A stretch of DNA of 34,550 nt from WJKP01 sp964531215 (GCA_964531215.1 CAZHFK010000004.1:1-34550); one strand, 5' to 3'; positions 6,912-15,846 are shown, numbered from the stretch's first letter. Made by a program: numbers and translations. Notes: generated from the sequence alone by a model not told the origin.

Positions 6912-8039
6912 ATGAAGAAAAAAAGGCTTTCCCTGATGGCAATGGTATTGGGCATAATCATGACCATGGCAATCGGCTGCGGCACGGCAGAAGACGGCTA
7001 CAACAACGTTCCCCAAAACCCGATCGTAGGTCCCGAAGAAATCGGCGAAAACCCGGCCCCGAATCCCAGCGACACTGAAAACGTGAGCGTGGCCATTGAG
7101 TTCACGGACGAATACCTGTCCACCAACACCGAACTGGCCGAATGGATGGCACTCAAGGAAGCTGAGCAGACCTGCGAAGAAAGCGGGAATATCTGTCCCC
7201 AGCTCGTCACGGGCGCCCCGCCTGTCCAGATCTTCGGTACCCTGGTCTCGCAGGATGCCTGGGAAGACGATACTCGCTGGAATCCATGGGATACGACCCA
7301 GGCCAACGTGAGAGACGTCTCCGCCTTTGTCAGTGGCAACGTGTTGACCATGTCGTTTACCGTACCCGTGGGACGTTATTACCATCTGGGCTACATAGTC
7401 CAAGGCGTGATGATGTTCCACAATATCTCGGTCAACGGTACGACCATTAACAGCTTCTGCACGCTGGGCGACCCGGTAGATTATTGGACTTGGGGCGTCG
7501 CGGCCTTTAAGGTCAATCGCCTCAGTGACGGCTCGATCGTGGTTGAGGAGAGCGAATTCTGCAGCGAAACCGGCTATAACGCGCTCTGGACATTGAGCGG
7601 CGTGTCCCAGGACAACCCGCTATACAGCGACAGTCCCTCGGTATTGCCCTACGATGACGGTGCTGACGGAGACGACGAAGGCCCGATCATGATGTCCAGT
7701 AACCTGATCTACAATTCAACGCCGGTAGAAATAACCAACTTCAACGCGGCCAGTGCGAGATACGAAGCAGACTTCTATTTGCTCGAGGGCATGGCCAGCC
7801 GGTTTGCCTGCTATCATCCGGGACGTGAAGTCACTGGCAGCGCCGACGTACCCTGCGCCGACCAGAAACTGACTCTGACACCTCTGCCGTCAGGAACCGC
7901 CGGAGCCTCGCAGGAACTGCGACATGCGGAAAACTTCCAGACCACATTGCCGGCATACTACGAGTTCACCCTAAACGGCATCACCAGCGGTGTGCTCGAC
8001 CAGGACGCCAATAACCGCGATACCGTCCTCGGTATCTAA
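6912..8039 (+). CDS. Putative secreted lipoprotein, strikingly GC-rich
   Basis: The start at 6912 has AAAGGAG 7 nt upstream and begins a lipoprotein signal peptide: a basic N-terminus MKKKR, a hydrophobic core, and the lipobox AIGC with Cys23. The 375-residue product then has a Pro/Asn/Glu-rich linker and a Trp/Tyr-rich, acidic, probably beta-rich domain with several cysteines. It is exported and probably lipid-anchored. I do not recognise a family. By eye the gene is well above 50% GC and uses codons such as CTG, GGC and ACC, quite unlike its AT-rich neighbours, which suggests transfer. A perfect terminator follows. Confidence 0.85.
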   Translation: MKKKRLSLMAMVLGIIMTMAIGCGTAEDGYNNVPQNPIVGPEEIGENPAPNPSDTENVSVAIEFTDEYLSTNTELAEWMALKEAEQTCEESGNICPQLVTGAPPVQIFGTLVSQDAWEDDTRWNPWDTTQANVRDVSAFVSGNVLTMSFTVPVGRYYHLGYIVQGVMMFHNISVNGTTINSFCTLGDPVDYWTWGVAAFKVNRLSDGSIVVEESEFCSETGYNALWTLSGVSQDNPLYSDSPSVLPYDDGADGDDEGPIMMSSNLIYNSTPVEITNFNAASARYEADFYLLEGMASRFACYHPGREVTGSADVPCADQKLTLTPLPSGTAGASQELRHAENFQTTLPAYYEFTLNGITSGVLDQDANNRDTVLGI

Positions 8040-8056
8040 ACCGTTTTTCTTTACCC

Positions 8057-8091
8057 AAAAGCCCTGTACCATTCGGTACAGGGCTTTTTAC
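8057..8091 (+). terminator. Rho-independent terminator of the lipoprotein gene
   Basis: A perfect 14-bp stem (8057-8070 with 8075-8088), a 4-nt ATTC loop and a T-run. It lies 17 bp after the lipoprotein stop. The A-rich arm on the other side could also serve the converging protease gene. Confidence 0.93.
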
Positions 8092-8108
8092 ATATTTAAA
8101 ATTAAAAT

Positions 8109-9380
8109 TTATTCTTGATTATCCATTAAAACTTCTAGAGCTTTATCCATTTGCGGATCCAAATCTTGATTAAAATCTTCAACTGTTAATTCCACTTCTA
8201 TATCCGGCTCTACACCGTCGCCTTCAATTGTATTTTCATTGGGTGTTAGCCATTCAGCTACTGTTAATTTAATTGAAGAGCCGTCTTTTAAAGGAAATAA
8301 TGTCTGCACAGAACCTTTACCAAAAGTGGTTTCACCAATTAACGTTGCCAAACCATAATCTTTTAAAGCACCGGCTACAATCTCCGAACCGGAAGCACTG
8401 CCTTCGTTAATTAAAACTACCGTAGGAAAATCCTTAAGCCTGGCGCGACCATTAACCTTATGGGGTTTTAATTTTCCATCGGCTGATTTTTCATAAACAA
8501 CTACCTTATCCTCCACCCATTCAGCAGCGACATTAATTGCCGTATCTAAAAATCCACCCGGATTATTGCGTAAATCCAAAATAATACCACGAGGATTTTT
8601 ACTGATACTTTCCAAAACCGCCTGATTAAAATCATCTTTCGTATCTTCATTAAAATAACGAATTTCCAAATGAACTATATTATTTTCTAATAATTCCCAT
8701 TTAACACTTTGAATATCAATAGTTTGCCTGGTAATCTTAATTTCCTTGAAATCATCCAAACTATCGCGACCGATTGTCAAAAAAACATCGGTACCTTTAT
8801 GGCCTCTGATTTTTTTAACGGCATAATCCAAACTAATCCCGGTCGTATCCATACCGTCAATGGCAAACACTTTATCACCACTTCGCAATCCGGCTTTTTG
8901 GGCCGGCGAATCAGGTAAAGGCGCGACAATGGTTAAACGATCATTTTTTATAGCTATTTCAGCGCCAATCCCTTCAAAAGTACCGGCTAATTCGTCATTA
9001 AAATCTTTAGTTGTTTCCGGATCAAAAAATACCGAATGAGGATCAGCCAACGAAGCCACGCTGCCCGCCATTGAACCGTATAATAATTCTGTTTCATTGA
9101 CCGGTTGATGGACATAATTATCTTCAATAATCTCCCAAACATCCCAAAAAAGTTCAAAATTAAGATCTTTTGATAAAAATTCCGGTTTTCCTCCTTTATT
9201 ATAAACTGAACCATGCTCATCATTTTTATAAACTATTTCTGGTTCACTGGTCTGGCGACCAATTAAAATTCCTAGAATAAAAACAATAAAAACAATCAAT
9301 AAAATAGCGTACTGCTTTACAAACTGTTTAAAAACACTATCCGATTGATTTTTTGATTTAAATAATCTTGGTTTAGGCAT
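8109..9380 (-). CDS. S41 family C-terminal processing protease (membrane-anchored)
   Basis: The 423-residue protein has an N-terminal membrane anchor (about residues 22-42), a PDZ domain (about 130-205, with GIGAEI and AGLRSGDKVFAIDG) and an S41 peptidase domain. Its Ser-Lys dyad is visible as Ser330 in NEGSASGSE and Lys355 in TTFGKGSVQ, 25 residues apart as in the family, with the substrate-binding GIILDLRNNPGG segment before it. It would act outside the membrane on C-termini of exported proteins. It is divergent from murA and converges on the lipoprotein gene. No SD sequence is seen. Confidence 0.95.
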   Translation of the reverse strand: MPKPRLFKSKNQSDSVFKQFVKQYAILLIVFIVFILGILIGRQTSEPEIVYKNDEHGSVYNKGGKPEFLSKDLNFELFWDVWEIIEDNYVHQPVNETELLYGSMAGSVASLADPHSVFFDPETTKDFNDELAGTFEGIGAEIAIKNDRLTIVAPLPDSPAQKAGLRSGDKVFAIDGMDTTGISLDYAVKKIRGHKGTDVFLTIGRDSLDDFKEIKITRQTIDIQSVKWELLENNIVHLEIRYFNEDTKDDFNQAVLESISKNPRGIILDLRNNPGGFLDTAINVAAEWVEDKVVVYEKSADGKLKPHKVNGRARLKDFPTVVLINEGSASGSEIVAGALKDYGLATLIGETTFGKGSVQTLFPLKDGSSIKLTVAEWLTPNENTIEGDGVEPDIEVELTVEDFNQDLDPQMDKALEVLMDNQE

Positions 9381-9444
9381 AAAATAAGTTAAAAATTATA
9401 TCTATATTTTAACAAAATAAAATTAATCTGGCAAAATTTAAGAC

Positions 9445-9473
9445 TTGATTATTTTTCTAAAATCTACTAAAAT
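9445..9473 (+). promoter_or_regulatory. Probable promoter of murA
   Basis: TTGATT (9445-9450), a 17-bp spacer and TAAAAT (9468-9473). The murA ATG follows 23 bp later, giving a very short leader without an SD sequence. Confidence 0.6.
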
Positions 9474-9496
9474 AAAAACATAAATTTTATAAAATT

Positions 9497-10753
9497 ATGG
9501 AAAAATATATTATTAATGGCAATAATCAGCTATCAGGTGAAATCAAAGTTGCCGGTGCGAAAAATTTAGCTCTAAAAATATTTCCGGCAACAATTTTATC
9601 AGAACAAACTTGCCTAATAAAAAATGTACCGGAAATCGAAGACACGCTCCGTCTTTCGGAAATCATGGAAGATTTAGGTGTTAAGATTAAAAAAAATAAT
9701 CCCGGTCAATATACCGTTGAAACTAAAGATATTACCAAAACAGAATTAAATAATGAATTGGTTAAAAAATTACGCGCCTCAATTATGCTGGCCGGACCTA
9801 TGCTGGCTCGCTTTGGCCGGGTTACCTTGGCTCATCCGGGTGGCTGTATAATCGGCAAAAGGCCGATTGATCTTTTTCTTGAAGGGTTTCAAAAGCTAGG
9901 TGCTCAAATGATTGATAATGGCGAAACTTATACTTTAAAAGCTGATAAATTACTCGGTAATAAAATCATCCTGCCCCAAGTCAGTGTCACTGTTACTGAA
10001 AATTTAATGATGGCTGCGACTTTGGCTCAAGGCACCACTCAAATCAAAAATGCTGCCATGGAACCCGAAATTAAAGCTTTGGCTGATTATTTAAACCAAC
10101 AAGGCGCCCAAATTACAGGTGCCGGTACTCCGGAAATAACTATTGAAGGCGTTGAAAAATTAAATGCCGGCGAATTTGAAATTATTCCTGACCGTATAGA
10201 AACAGGCACTTTTACTATTTTAGGCTTAATTACCAATAGCAATATTAAAATAACCGATTGCCAGCCCGAACATATTGAAAATCTGCTTTATTCTCTAAAA
10301 AAAGCCAATGCTCAATTGGAAATCGGCACTGACTATATTATTACAAAACCCTCAAAATTAACCTCTACCAATATTATAACCCATGAATACCCCGGATTCC
10401 CCACTGATTTACAAGCACCGTTTACTGTTTTAATGACCCAGGCCAAAGGTTTAAGCCTGATTCATGAAACAATTTTTGACGGCCGGCTTTTTTATACTGA
10501 TATCCTCAACCAAATGGGGGCCAATATAATTATGTGTGATCCACACCGAGTAGTTGTCCAGGGCCCGACTCAATTATATGGCCGGAACGTAGTCAGTCCT
10601 GATTTAAGAGCCGGCATGGCTTTGGTTTTAGCTGCTTTATCCGCTAAAGGCACTTCTGTAATCGAAAACATTTATCAAATTAATCGCGGCTACGAAAATC
10701 TTATTGAAAGATTACAAAAACTTAGTGCCGATATTAAACAAATTAAACAATAA
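9497..10753 (+). CDS. murA: UDP-N-acetylglucosamine 1-carboxyvinyltransferase
   Basis: The 418-residue protein is a full-length MurA, which transfers enolpyruvate from PEP to UDP-GlcNAc in the first committed step of peptidoglycan synthesis. Lys22-Asn23 are in GAKNLALK, and the catalytic Cys117 is in HPGGCIIGKRPIDL, so the fosfomycin-target cysteine is present. The C-terminal segment DLRAGMALVLAAL is typical. The start has no SD sequence and probably a short leader. The next gene starts 2 nt after the stop, so they form an operon. Confidence 0.97.
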   Translation: MEKYIINGNNQLSGEIKVAGAKNLALKIFPATILSEQTCLIKNVPEIEDTLRLSEIMEDLGVKIKKNNPGQYTVETKDITKTELNNELVKKLRASIMLAGPMLARFGRVTLAHPGGCIIGKRPIDLFLEGFQKLGAQMIDNGETYTLKADKLLGNKIILPQVSVTVTENLMMAATLAQGTTQIKNAAMEPEIKALADYLNQQGAQITGAGTPEITIEGVEKLNAGEFEIIPDRIETGTFTILGLITNSNIKITDCQPEHIENLLYSLKKANAQLEIGTDYIITKPSKLTSTNIITHEYPGFPTDLQAPFTVLMTQAKGLSLIHETIFDGRLFYTDILNQMGANIIMCDPHRVVVQGPTQLYGRNVVSPDLRAGMALVLAALSAKGTSVIENIYQINRGYENLIERLQKLSADIKQIKQ

Positions 10754-10755
10754 TT

Positions 10756-12135
10756 ATGAATCTGAAACAAAGAAGAATCATCATGATCGGTTTTATCTTG
10801 GCTTTTTTTATTTTAGCGCCAATTTTAATTTTTTATGCTTCTGGTTATCGTTTTGATCTTAAAAGAAAAAAAGTTTTAAGAACCGGGACTTTAATGGTAG
10901 AAGCCAAAGATATTAAAGATGCTCAACTTTATATTAATGGCCAACTGCACGAAGAACCGTTTGATAAAAAAATATTCATTTATAATCTTTTACCCGGCGA
11001 ATATAATATTAAATTGGACAAAGAAGGCTATCATGCCTGGTCCAAAAAAATCATTATAAATAGCGGGCTAACCACTTTTGCCAAGGATATTATCCTCTTT
11101 CAAGATAATATCCCGTTACAAATTATTGACGGACAAATTAGTGATTTTAAAATTTCACCTGATTGGCAAAAAATTGTTTATATTATCCAAAAACAGCCCT
11201 TTTCAGAATTATATGTTTATGACCTAAATACAAAAAATAACACCTTACTTTATCGTGTTTCACAAATTGACAAAATGAAATTAAGCTGGGCAGCCAGCAG
11301 TAAAAAAATATTATTTAATTTTAATGACAATTATTTGGTTTTTGATGTTAATAATACAAATCAAGCCAAAGATTTAAAACAGCTACTTGATTTCCAGCCT
11401 CAAAAAATAAAATGGGACATCTCAAGCGACAATTTGCTTTATGCTAATAAGCAAAAATCCATTTGGCAGATTGATTTGGTCAGTCAAACCAGTCAGCTAT
11501 TATTTGAAACGGAAAAAAATATAAATTTTGAATTTTTTATTGAATCAAATGATATTTTTTATATTCAGCGAGAAGATAATCGTGATATTTTGTTTAAATA
11601 TAATTTAAATTCTAACACCACTAAAAAAATTACCGGACTTAACAGGTCTGATAATTATGAATTTATTGCCAGTAGTAATAATTTCATTGGTTTACTGGAT
11701 TTGGATTTGCAAAAATTATTTTTAATTCAAAAAGTTATATCTGACTTGGAAACCAATATCAGCAGCCAAGACCCGATTCAAGAATTTGATGCCAAAAATG
11801 CCATATGGGATCCCAGGGAAAAACAACTTCTAATTTATAATGATTTTGAAATTACCACTTATAATGCCAAAACAAACGAAAAAACATTTATCAACCGTTA
11901 CGGGCAAGAAATAAAGAAAGCTGACTGGTATCCAAACTTGAATTACATAGTAATTTTATTTGAAACTAAAACAGAAATAATTGACTTGATTTTAGGTAAT
12001 GGTGTGAGAAATTCCATACAATTAGTCGAATTTGATGACCTTAATGATTTTTATCTGGACAAAAAAGGGGAAAATATTTATTTTAACGGCCAAATCGGCA
12101 AACAGCAAGGAATTTATCGTTTGGAAATAAAATAA
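10756..12135 (+). CDS. Membrane-anchored PEGA-domain protein with propeller-like C-terminal region
   Basis: The 459-residue protein has one N-terminal membrane segment (about residues 8-28) ending in YASGYRFD. A PEGA-type beta domain follows (about 40-110, containing AQLYINGQLHEEPF, then LLPGEYNIKLDKEGY and W). The remaining about 340 residues show repeated strand patterns such as DFKISPDWQKIVYI and LYVYDLNTKNN, as in WD40/TolB-like propellers. It would be displayed outside the membrane; envelope binding or structural role is inferred. It starts 2 nt after murA and ends before a strong terminator. Confidence 0.82.
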   Translation: MNLKQRRIIMIGFILAFFILAPILIFYASGYRFDLKRKKVLRTGTLMVEAKDIKDAQLYINGQLHEEPFDKKIFIYNLLPGEYNIKLDKEGYHAWSKKIIINSGLTTFAKDIILFQDNIPLQIIDGQISDFKISPDWQKIVYIIQKQPFSELYVYDLNTKNNTLLYRVSQIDKMKLSWAASSKKILFNFNDNYLVFDVNNTNQAKDLKQLLDFQPQKIKWDISSDNLLYANKQKSIWQIDLVSQTSQLLFETEKNINFEFFIESNDIFYIQREDNRDILFKYNLNSNTTKKITGLNRSDNYEFIASSNNFIGLLDLDLQKLFLIQKVISDLETNISSQDPIQEFDAKNAIWDPREKQLLIYNDFEITTYNAKTNEKTFINRYGQEIKKADWYPNLNYIVILFETKTEIIDLILGNGVRNSIQLVEFDDLNDFYLDKKGENIYFNGQIGKQQGIYRLEIK

Positions 12136-12145
12136 TATAAGTAAT

Positions 12146-12173
12146 AAAAAATCGCTTCAATAAGCGATTTTTT
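12146..12173. terminator. Bidirectional terminator between converging genes
   Basis: A perfect 12-bp stem, AAAAAATCGCTT (12146-12157) and its complement (12162-12173), with a CAAT loop and T-runs on either strand. It can serve both the PEGA-domain gene (plus) and the nucleotidyltransferase gene at 12194 (minus). Confidence 0.9.
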
Positions 12174-12193
12174 ATTTTATTTAATTTTATATC

Positions 12194-12916
12194 TTAAATA
12201 TTTTGTTTTTGCGCCATTTTTAAATTAGCTTGTAATAAAATTGAAAAAGTATCAAGATCAAACCAATCTTTTTTCAAAATATTATAGCCTAATTGATTTC
12301 TTTTCAAATAATAATTATTAACATCAGTAATTTCCAGTTCACCTCGAAAAGACGGCTGTAAATCATCGATAATTTGCCAAATTTGATTATCATACAGATA
12401 TAAACCGGTAACAGCCAGATTTGACTGAGGTGAAACCGGTTTTTCTTCAAAATCAATTATTTTATTATCTTTAATAACCGCTATATCGAATTTTTCCGGC
12501 TGATCCACTTCTTTAAGAAAAATCCTGGCACCTTGATTTTGCTTTTCAAAGTTTGAAATTATTTCAGTAATATCATCTTCTATAATATTATCGCCCAGAA
12601 CAGCCACAATTTTCTCGCCTTTGGTTAATTTTTTACAAGTTCGCAAAGCATCAGCAATACCAGCGGCTTGTTTTTGCACTACAAAATTAAAATTAATATT
12701 GACAAATTGACCATTACTGGTTAAAAGCTGTTTAAAAGAATCCAAATGCTCTTTACCGGAAACAATAATAATATCTTTCAAACCGGCTTTAATTAAACTA
12801 TTTAAAGGATAATAAATCATTGGTTTATTATAAACCAATAATAAATGTTTATTAACTACTTTGGTAACCGGATAAAGCCTGGTACCGGCTCCCCCGGCTA
12901 AAATTATTCCTTTCAT
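12194..12916 (-). CDS. RmlA-type sugar-nucleotide transferase, divergent paralogue
   Basis: The 240-residue protein has the nucleotidyltransferase signature GGAGTRLYPVTK, MIYYPLNSLIKAG, the metal-site region VLGDNIIEDD, and a C-terminal FRGELEITDVNNYYL. It closely resembles the neighbouring rmlA product but has KHLLLVYNKP where RmlA proteins usually have KQLLPVYxKP. It may make dTDP-glucose or another activated sugar. It lies 19 nt downstream of rmlA on the same strand, as a tandem duplicate that has diverged. The length is that of the short bacterial RmlA form (about 240 residues). Confidence 0.85.
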   Translation of the reverse strand: MKGIILAGGAGTRLYPVTKVVNKHLLLVYNKPMIYYPLNSLIKAGLKDIIIVSGKEHLDSFKQLLTSNGQFVNINFNFVVQKQAAGIADALRTCKKLTKGEKIVAVLGDNIIEDDITEIISNFEKQNQGARIFLKEVDQPEKFDIAVIKDNKIIDFEEKPVSPQSNLAVTGLYLYDNQIWQIIDDLQPSFRGELEITDVNNYYLKRNQLGYNILKKDWFDLDTFSILLQANLKMAQKQNI

Positions 12917-12935
12917 AATAATAAAAAAACTGTTT

Positions 12936-13661
12936 TTAGATAATTAATTTATCCTGAAGTTTATTTTTAGCTAAATTTTGCGCCTCCAAGAGACTGTCAA
13001 ACGTACCCGCATCAATCCAATCACCTTTAACCATGGCCACGTCTAATTCGCCTTTTTGCAAATACCAGTTTTGAATATCAGTTATTTCCAACTCACCTCT
13101 ATCACTCGGTTGTAAATTTTTAGCGGCTTGAACAACACGCCGATCAAAAATATAAAGCCCGGTTAAAGCATAATCACTCATCCATTCCTGTGGTTTTTCC
13201 TTGATTTCAACTGCTTTCATATTTTCATTAAATTTTACTACACCAAATCTTTCCGGATCATGAACTTTTTTAACAAAAACTTTACCACCCTTTTGAAAAT
13301 TTTTAATCTCATCTGTAAAATCGTCTTCAAAAATATTATCACCCAAAATCATGGTCACATCTTCTTCATCAATAAAATTTTCACCAATAATAAAAGCTTC
13401 GGCCAAACCGCCTGGCTTATCCTGGATCTCATAAGTAAATTTGACACCGAATTCTTTCCCACTCCCCAGTAAATTCAAATAATCCCCGGCGCGCTCAGGT
13501 GAAACAATAATTAAAATTTCCTTAATACCGGCCTTAATTAAAGTATTTAAAGGATAATAAATCATCGGTCTATTATAAACCGGCAATAATTGTTTGCTTG
13601 TTACTTTGGTGCAAGGTCGCAGTCTGGTAGCAGCACCTCCTGATAAAATAATTCCTCTCAT
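12936..13661 (-). CDS. rmlA: Glucose-1-phosphate thymidylyltransferase
   Basis: The 241-residue protein makes dTDP-glucose from dTTP and glucose-1-phosphate, the entry step of dTDP-rhamnose synthesis. It has GGAATRLRPCTK, the canonical KQLLPVYNRPMIYYPLNTL, the uridylyl/thymidylyl binding segment DKPGGLAEAF, the metal-site MILGDNIFEDD, and DRGELEITDIQ. It is the short RmlA form. It sits between rmlD and a divergent paralogue, in the same direction. The start at 13661 lies directly before MRGIILSGG; there is no SD sequence. Confidence 0.94.
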   Translation of the reverse strand: MRGIILSGGAATRLRPCTKVTSKQLLPVYNRPMIYYPLNTLIKAGIKEILIIVSPERAGDYLNLLGSGKEFGVKFTYEIQDKPGGLAEAFIIGENFIDEEDVTMILGDNIFEDDFTDEIKNFQKGGKVFVKKVHDPERFGVVKFNENMKAVEIKEKPQEWMSDYALTGLYIFDRRVVQAAKNLQPSDRGELEITDIQNWYLQKGELDVAMVKGDWIDAGTFDSLLEAQNLAKNKLQDKLII

Positions 13662-13724
13662 AAATTTGGCTTATAGCTTATAGCAAATAGCCAATAGTAT
13701 CAACTATTAACCATATGCCATTAG

Positions 13725-14567
13725 CTATTTATCATTTGCCAAATACTCAGCTAATGCTTCTTGCCAATTCCTTAATTGCGGTAGTTTAGTATTTATTAAA
13801 GCTGAATAAGCCGGACGCTGGGCCGGTCGAGGAAATTCTTTTGTTGAGCAAGGCTGTAAATCAATTTTAATTTCAGCCAATTCAAAAATTTTCTGAGCAA
13901 AATCATGCCAAGAAATCCCGCCGGTTTTTGTTTCATTTGTTACATGATAACTGCCAAAATCCAAATTATTATCTAAAATATATCTAATTTGCTCAGCCAA
14001 GTCAATTGTCCGGGTCGGTTTGCCAAACTGATCATTAACTACTTTTAAACTATCTTTTTCCTGAGCTAATTTTAACATGGTTTCTACAAAATTATTACCT
14101 TTTTTACCATACAGCCAAGAAGTCCGAATTAAATAATAGTTATCGGCTTTTTCCTTTAAAAACAACTCGCCTTTTAATTTTGACCGGCCATAAATATTTA
14201 AAGGATCAATTGCCTGAGAATCTTCAGTATAGCCTTGTTTATTCTGACCATTAAAAACATAATCAGTGGAAATATGCATTAAAGTCGTGTCCATTTCTTT
14301 TGTTATTTCTGCCAAATAACCGACTGCCAAACCATTAACTTGCATGGCCAAATCCTGATTTGTTTCACAGCCGTCAACATCAGTATAAGCAGCGCAATTA
14401 ATAATAATATCCGGTTTTAAATTTTTAATTTTAGAATTAACCTGATTTTGATCAGTAATATCTATTTCCGGCTGGTCCCATAAAATCAAATTAAAATCAG
14501 CCAAGATTGTGCGTAAATCCTGGCCTAACATACCCTGGGCACCTAAAATTAAAATTTTTTTATTCAT
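13725..14567 (-). CDS. rmlD: dTDP-4-dehydrorhamnose reductase
   Basis: With the start at 14567 (MNKKILILGAQGMLGQDL) the protein has 280 residues, normal for RmlD, the NADPH-dependent last step of dTDP-L-rhamnose synthesis. It is a short-chain dehydrogenase with the GAQGMLG nucleotide-binding loop, the STDYVFNG segment, and the YGRSK catalytic Tyr/Lys pair. The longer frame up to 14627 runs into the hairpin at 14608-14659 and is unlikely. It is followed by rmlA after a 63-bp gap full of short GCTAT/TAGCC-like words. Confidence 0.95.
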   Translation of the reverse strand: MNKKILILGAQGMLGQDLRTILADFNLILWDQPEIDITDQNQVNSKIKNLKPDIIINCAAYTDVDGCETNQDLAMQVNGLAVGYLAEITKEMDTTLMHISTDYVFNGQNKQGYTEDSQAIDPLNIYGRSKLKGELFLKEKADNYYLIRTSWLYGKKGNNFVETMLKLAQEKDSLKVVNDQFGKPTRTIDLAEQIRYILDNNLDFGSYHVTNETKTGGISWHDFAQKIFELAEIKIDLQPCSTKEFPRPAQRPAYSALINTKLPQLRNWQEALAEYLANDK

Positions 14568-14607
14568 ATATTGTATTTTAAAATAAACTTTAAATTTAAG
14601 CAAATCA

Positions 14608-14659
14608 AAAGCCCTTTGTTTTTCCATTGTTTATGATACAATGTTTAACAAAGGGCTTT
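14608..14659. terminator. Long hairpin overlapping the stop codon of the gene at 14645
   Basis: A perfect 13-bp stem (14608-14620 with 14647-14659) encloses a second 6-bp stem (CATTGT/ACAATG). The stop codon of the minus-strand gene (14645-14647) sits at the base of the stem. A short U-run follows on the minus strand. It probably terminates that gene and isolates rmlD. Confidence 0.75.
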
Positions 14660-15085
14660 AATAAAGGCTTCAACACTGAAAGGATCTTCTCCGTCATCTT
14701 CCTCATTAGAAGAATGAGCCATTCGTTCCTTAACATTAAGGACGATTTGCAGGTTGATGATCGAAGACCAATCATACTGAGGAAAAGATTGCTGCGCTTC
14801 CAAGGCATAAATCCGAGCAAAAAGGATAATCTCCTTTTGCCGAGACAGATTTGCCTCTTCTTCGTAGAGTTTGGCCAAAATACCATTGACTATTGGCAGT
14901 TTAGCCGGATCCTGATTCAGCAGCCAATTAACTACGTCCGTAAAAGACTGTTGCTCTCTTCTTAAAGAAAAATCGGCAACAAGCTCTTCAAACTTAGACT
15001 CGTCAAATTTGTTGTTTAGCTGCTTGATATTGTTGATAAAGTACTGCTCTTCAAACTCGTCACTAAATATGTGTGCCAATTTCAT
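14645..15085 (-). CDS. Hypothetical protein with strong SD and consensus promoter
   Basis: The product has 146 residues from the ATG at 15085 or 144 from the TTG at 15079. GGAGG (15088-15092) is 2 nt from the ATG but 8 nt from the TTG, so the TTG may be the true start. The protein is helical and charged, without membrane segments, starting KLAHIFSDEFEEQY and ending in an acidic SSNEEDDGEDPFSVEAF stretch. No family is recognised. Base composition is richer in GC than rmlD next to it. It is a single-gene unit with its own promoter and terminator, inserted in the rml block. Confidence 0.75.
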   Translation of the reverse strand: MKLAHIFSDEFEEQYFINNIKQLNNKFDESKFEELVADFSLRREQQSFTDVVNWLLNQDPAKLPIVNGILAKLYEEEANLSRQKEIILFARIYALEAQQSFPQYDWSSIINLQIVLNVKERMAHSSNEEDDGEDPFSVEAFIKALC

Positions 15086-15113
15086 CACCTCCTTTTTTGT
15101 TTTCTTATGTTTA

Positions 15114-15142
15114 AGAATATCGTAAAAACAACTTTTTGTCAA
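15114..15142 (-). promoter_or_regulatory. Consensus promoter of the gene at 14645
   Basis: On the minus strand TTGACA (15137-15142), a 17-bp spacer and TATTCT (15114-15119). The SD sequence follows about 20 nt downstream. Confidence 0.85.
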
Positions 15143-15151
15143 CAAAAACTA

Positions 15152-15180
15152 TTGACATATTTTAAAAAAAATGATATAAT
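15152..15180 (+). promoter_or_regulatory. Consensus promoter of the gene at 15235
   Basis: TTGACA (15152-15157), a 17-bp spacer and TATAAT (15175-15180). Its -35 lies 9 bp from the -35 of the opposing promoter at 15114-15142, so the two are back to back and could share a regulator or compete for polymerase. Confidence 0.88.
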
Positions 15181-15234
15181 TATATTATAAATACAATAAT
15201 TTTAATTAAATTTTTATTCTTAATTTTAATAAAT

Positions 15235-15846
15235 ATGAACTTTGAATCTATGCCAAACAATCAACCTCAAAATCCCTCTGACGAGGGCATTGAATTACCG
15301 CCAGAAGCCTTATCTGGCGAACCCGGTGATAAAATACCGGGTCTGGAAACTGAAGAAACAAAAGAAAGTGTAACCGGAGAAACAATGGAAGCTATGCAAA
15401 AATTCATTAACTGGGAAAAAGACATTGAAGAATTATCGCCAGAAGATATGCCTGAATTTATCAGCAAACTAGGCCAAGAAATGCAAAATGATAAATTGCT
15501 TAAAACCTATCCGGATCTCAGATTTAAGTATCTGGATGTTAGAGCTAAAGCTTTGCAAAAAGCCGGTCATCTTACTTTGGATATATTAAGCAAACCAGAC
15601 GAAAAGCCAATTGATAATGTTTTAAGAGAAATGAAAAAAGCCAAAGAAGCTAAAAGCGAAAAAGTTAAAAAATATATTTATGAAAAAAATGATGATGATT
15701 TAAATGCTATCATTAATAGTTACAAAGAACAATTAGCCAGTCCCGATATTTTAGCGGCTCAAAAAGAAAAAATCCAAAGTGATTTAAAAGATGCCCAAGA
15801 ATTAAAAGATACTGTTGAACAATTAAAAAATAACACGATACAATAA
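15235..15846 (+). CDS. Hypothetical acidic-to-basic helical protein
   Basis: The 203-residue protein has a Pro/Glu/Ser/Gly-rich, low-complexity N-terminus (about residues 1-50) that is probably disordered, and a helical charged remainder with coiled-coil character (about 110-200). There is no signal peptide. The ATG at 15235 is used because a perfect promoter lies 55 bp upstream; no SD sequence is present, unlike its divergent neighbour. A MetThr-free alternative start is the internal Met at residue 5. A terminator follows. Family and function are not recognised. Confidence 0.7.
   Translation: MNFESMPNNQPQNPSDEGIELPPEALSGEPGDKIPGLETEETKESVTGETMEAMQKFINWEKDIEELSPEDMPEFISKLGQEMQNDKLLKTYPDLRFKYLDVRAKALQKAGHLTLDILSKPDEKPIDNVLREMKKAKEAKSEKVKKYIYEKNDDDLNAIINSYKEQLASPDILAAQKEKIQSDLKDAQELKDTVEQLKNNTIQ

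Noticed and set aside
6816..7421. Minus-strand and alternative plus-strand frames over the lipoprotein gene
   Set aside because: They are by-products of high GC content. Only the frame from 6912 has an SD sequence and a signal peptide.
13662..13724. Short GCTAT/TAGCC-like words between rmlA and rmlD
   Set aside because: They looked like a small tandem repeat or CRISPR-like array, but the units are irregular and without spacers of constant length.
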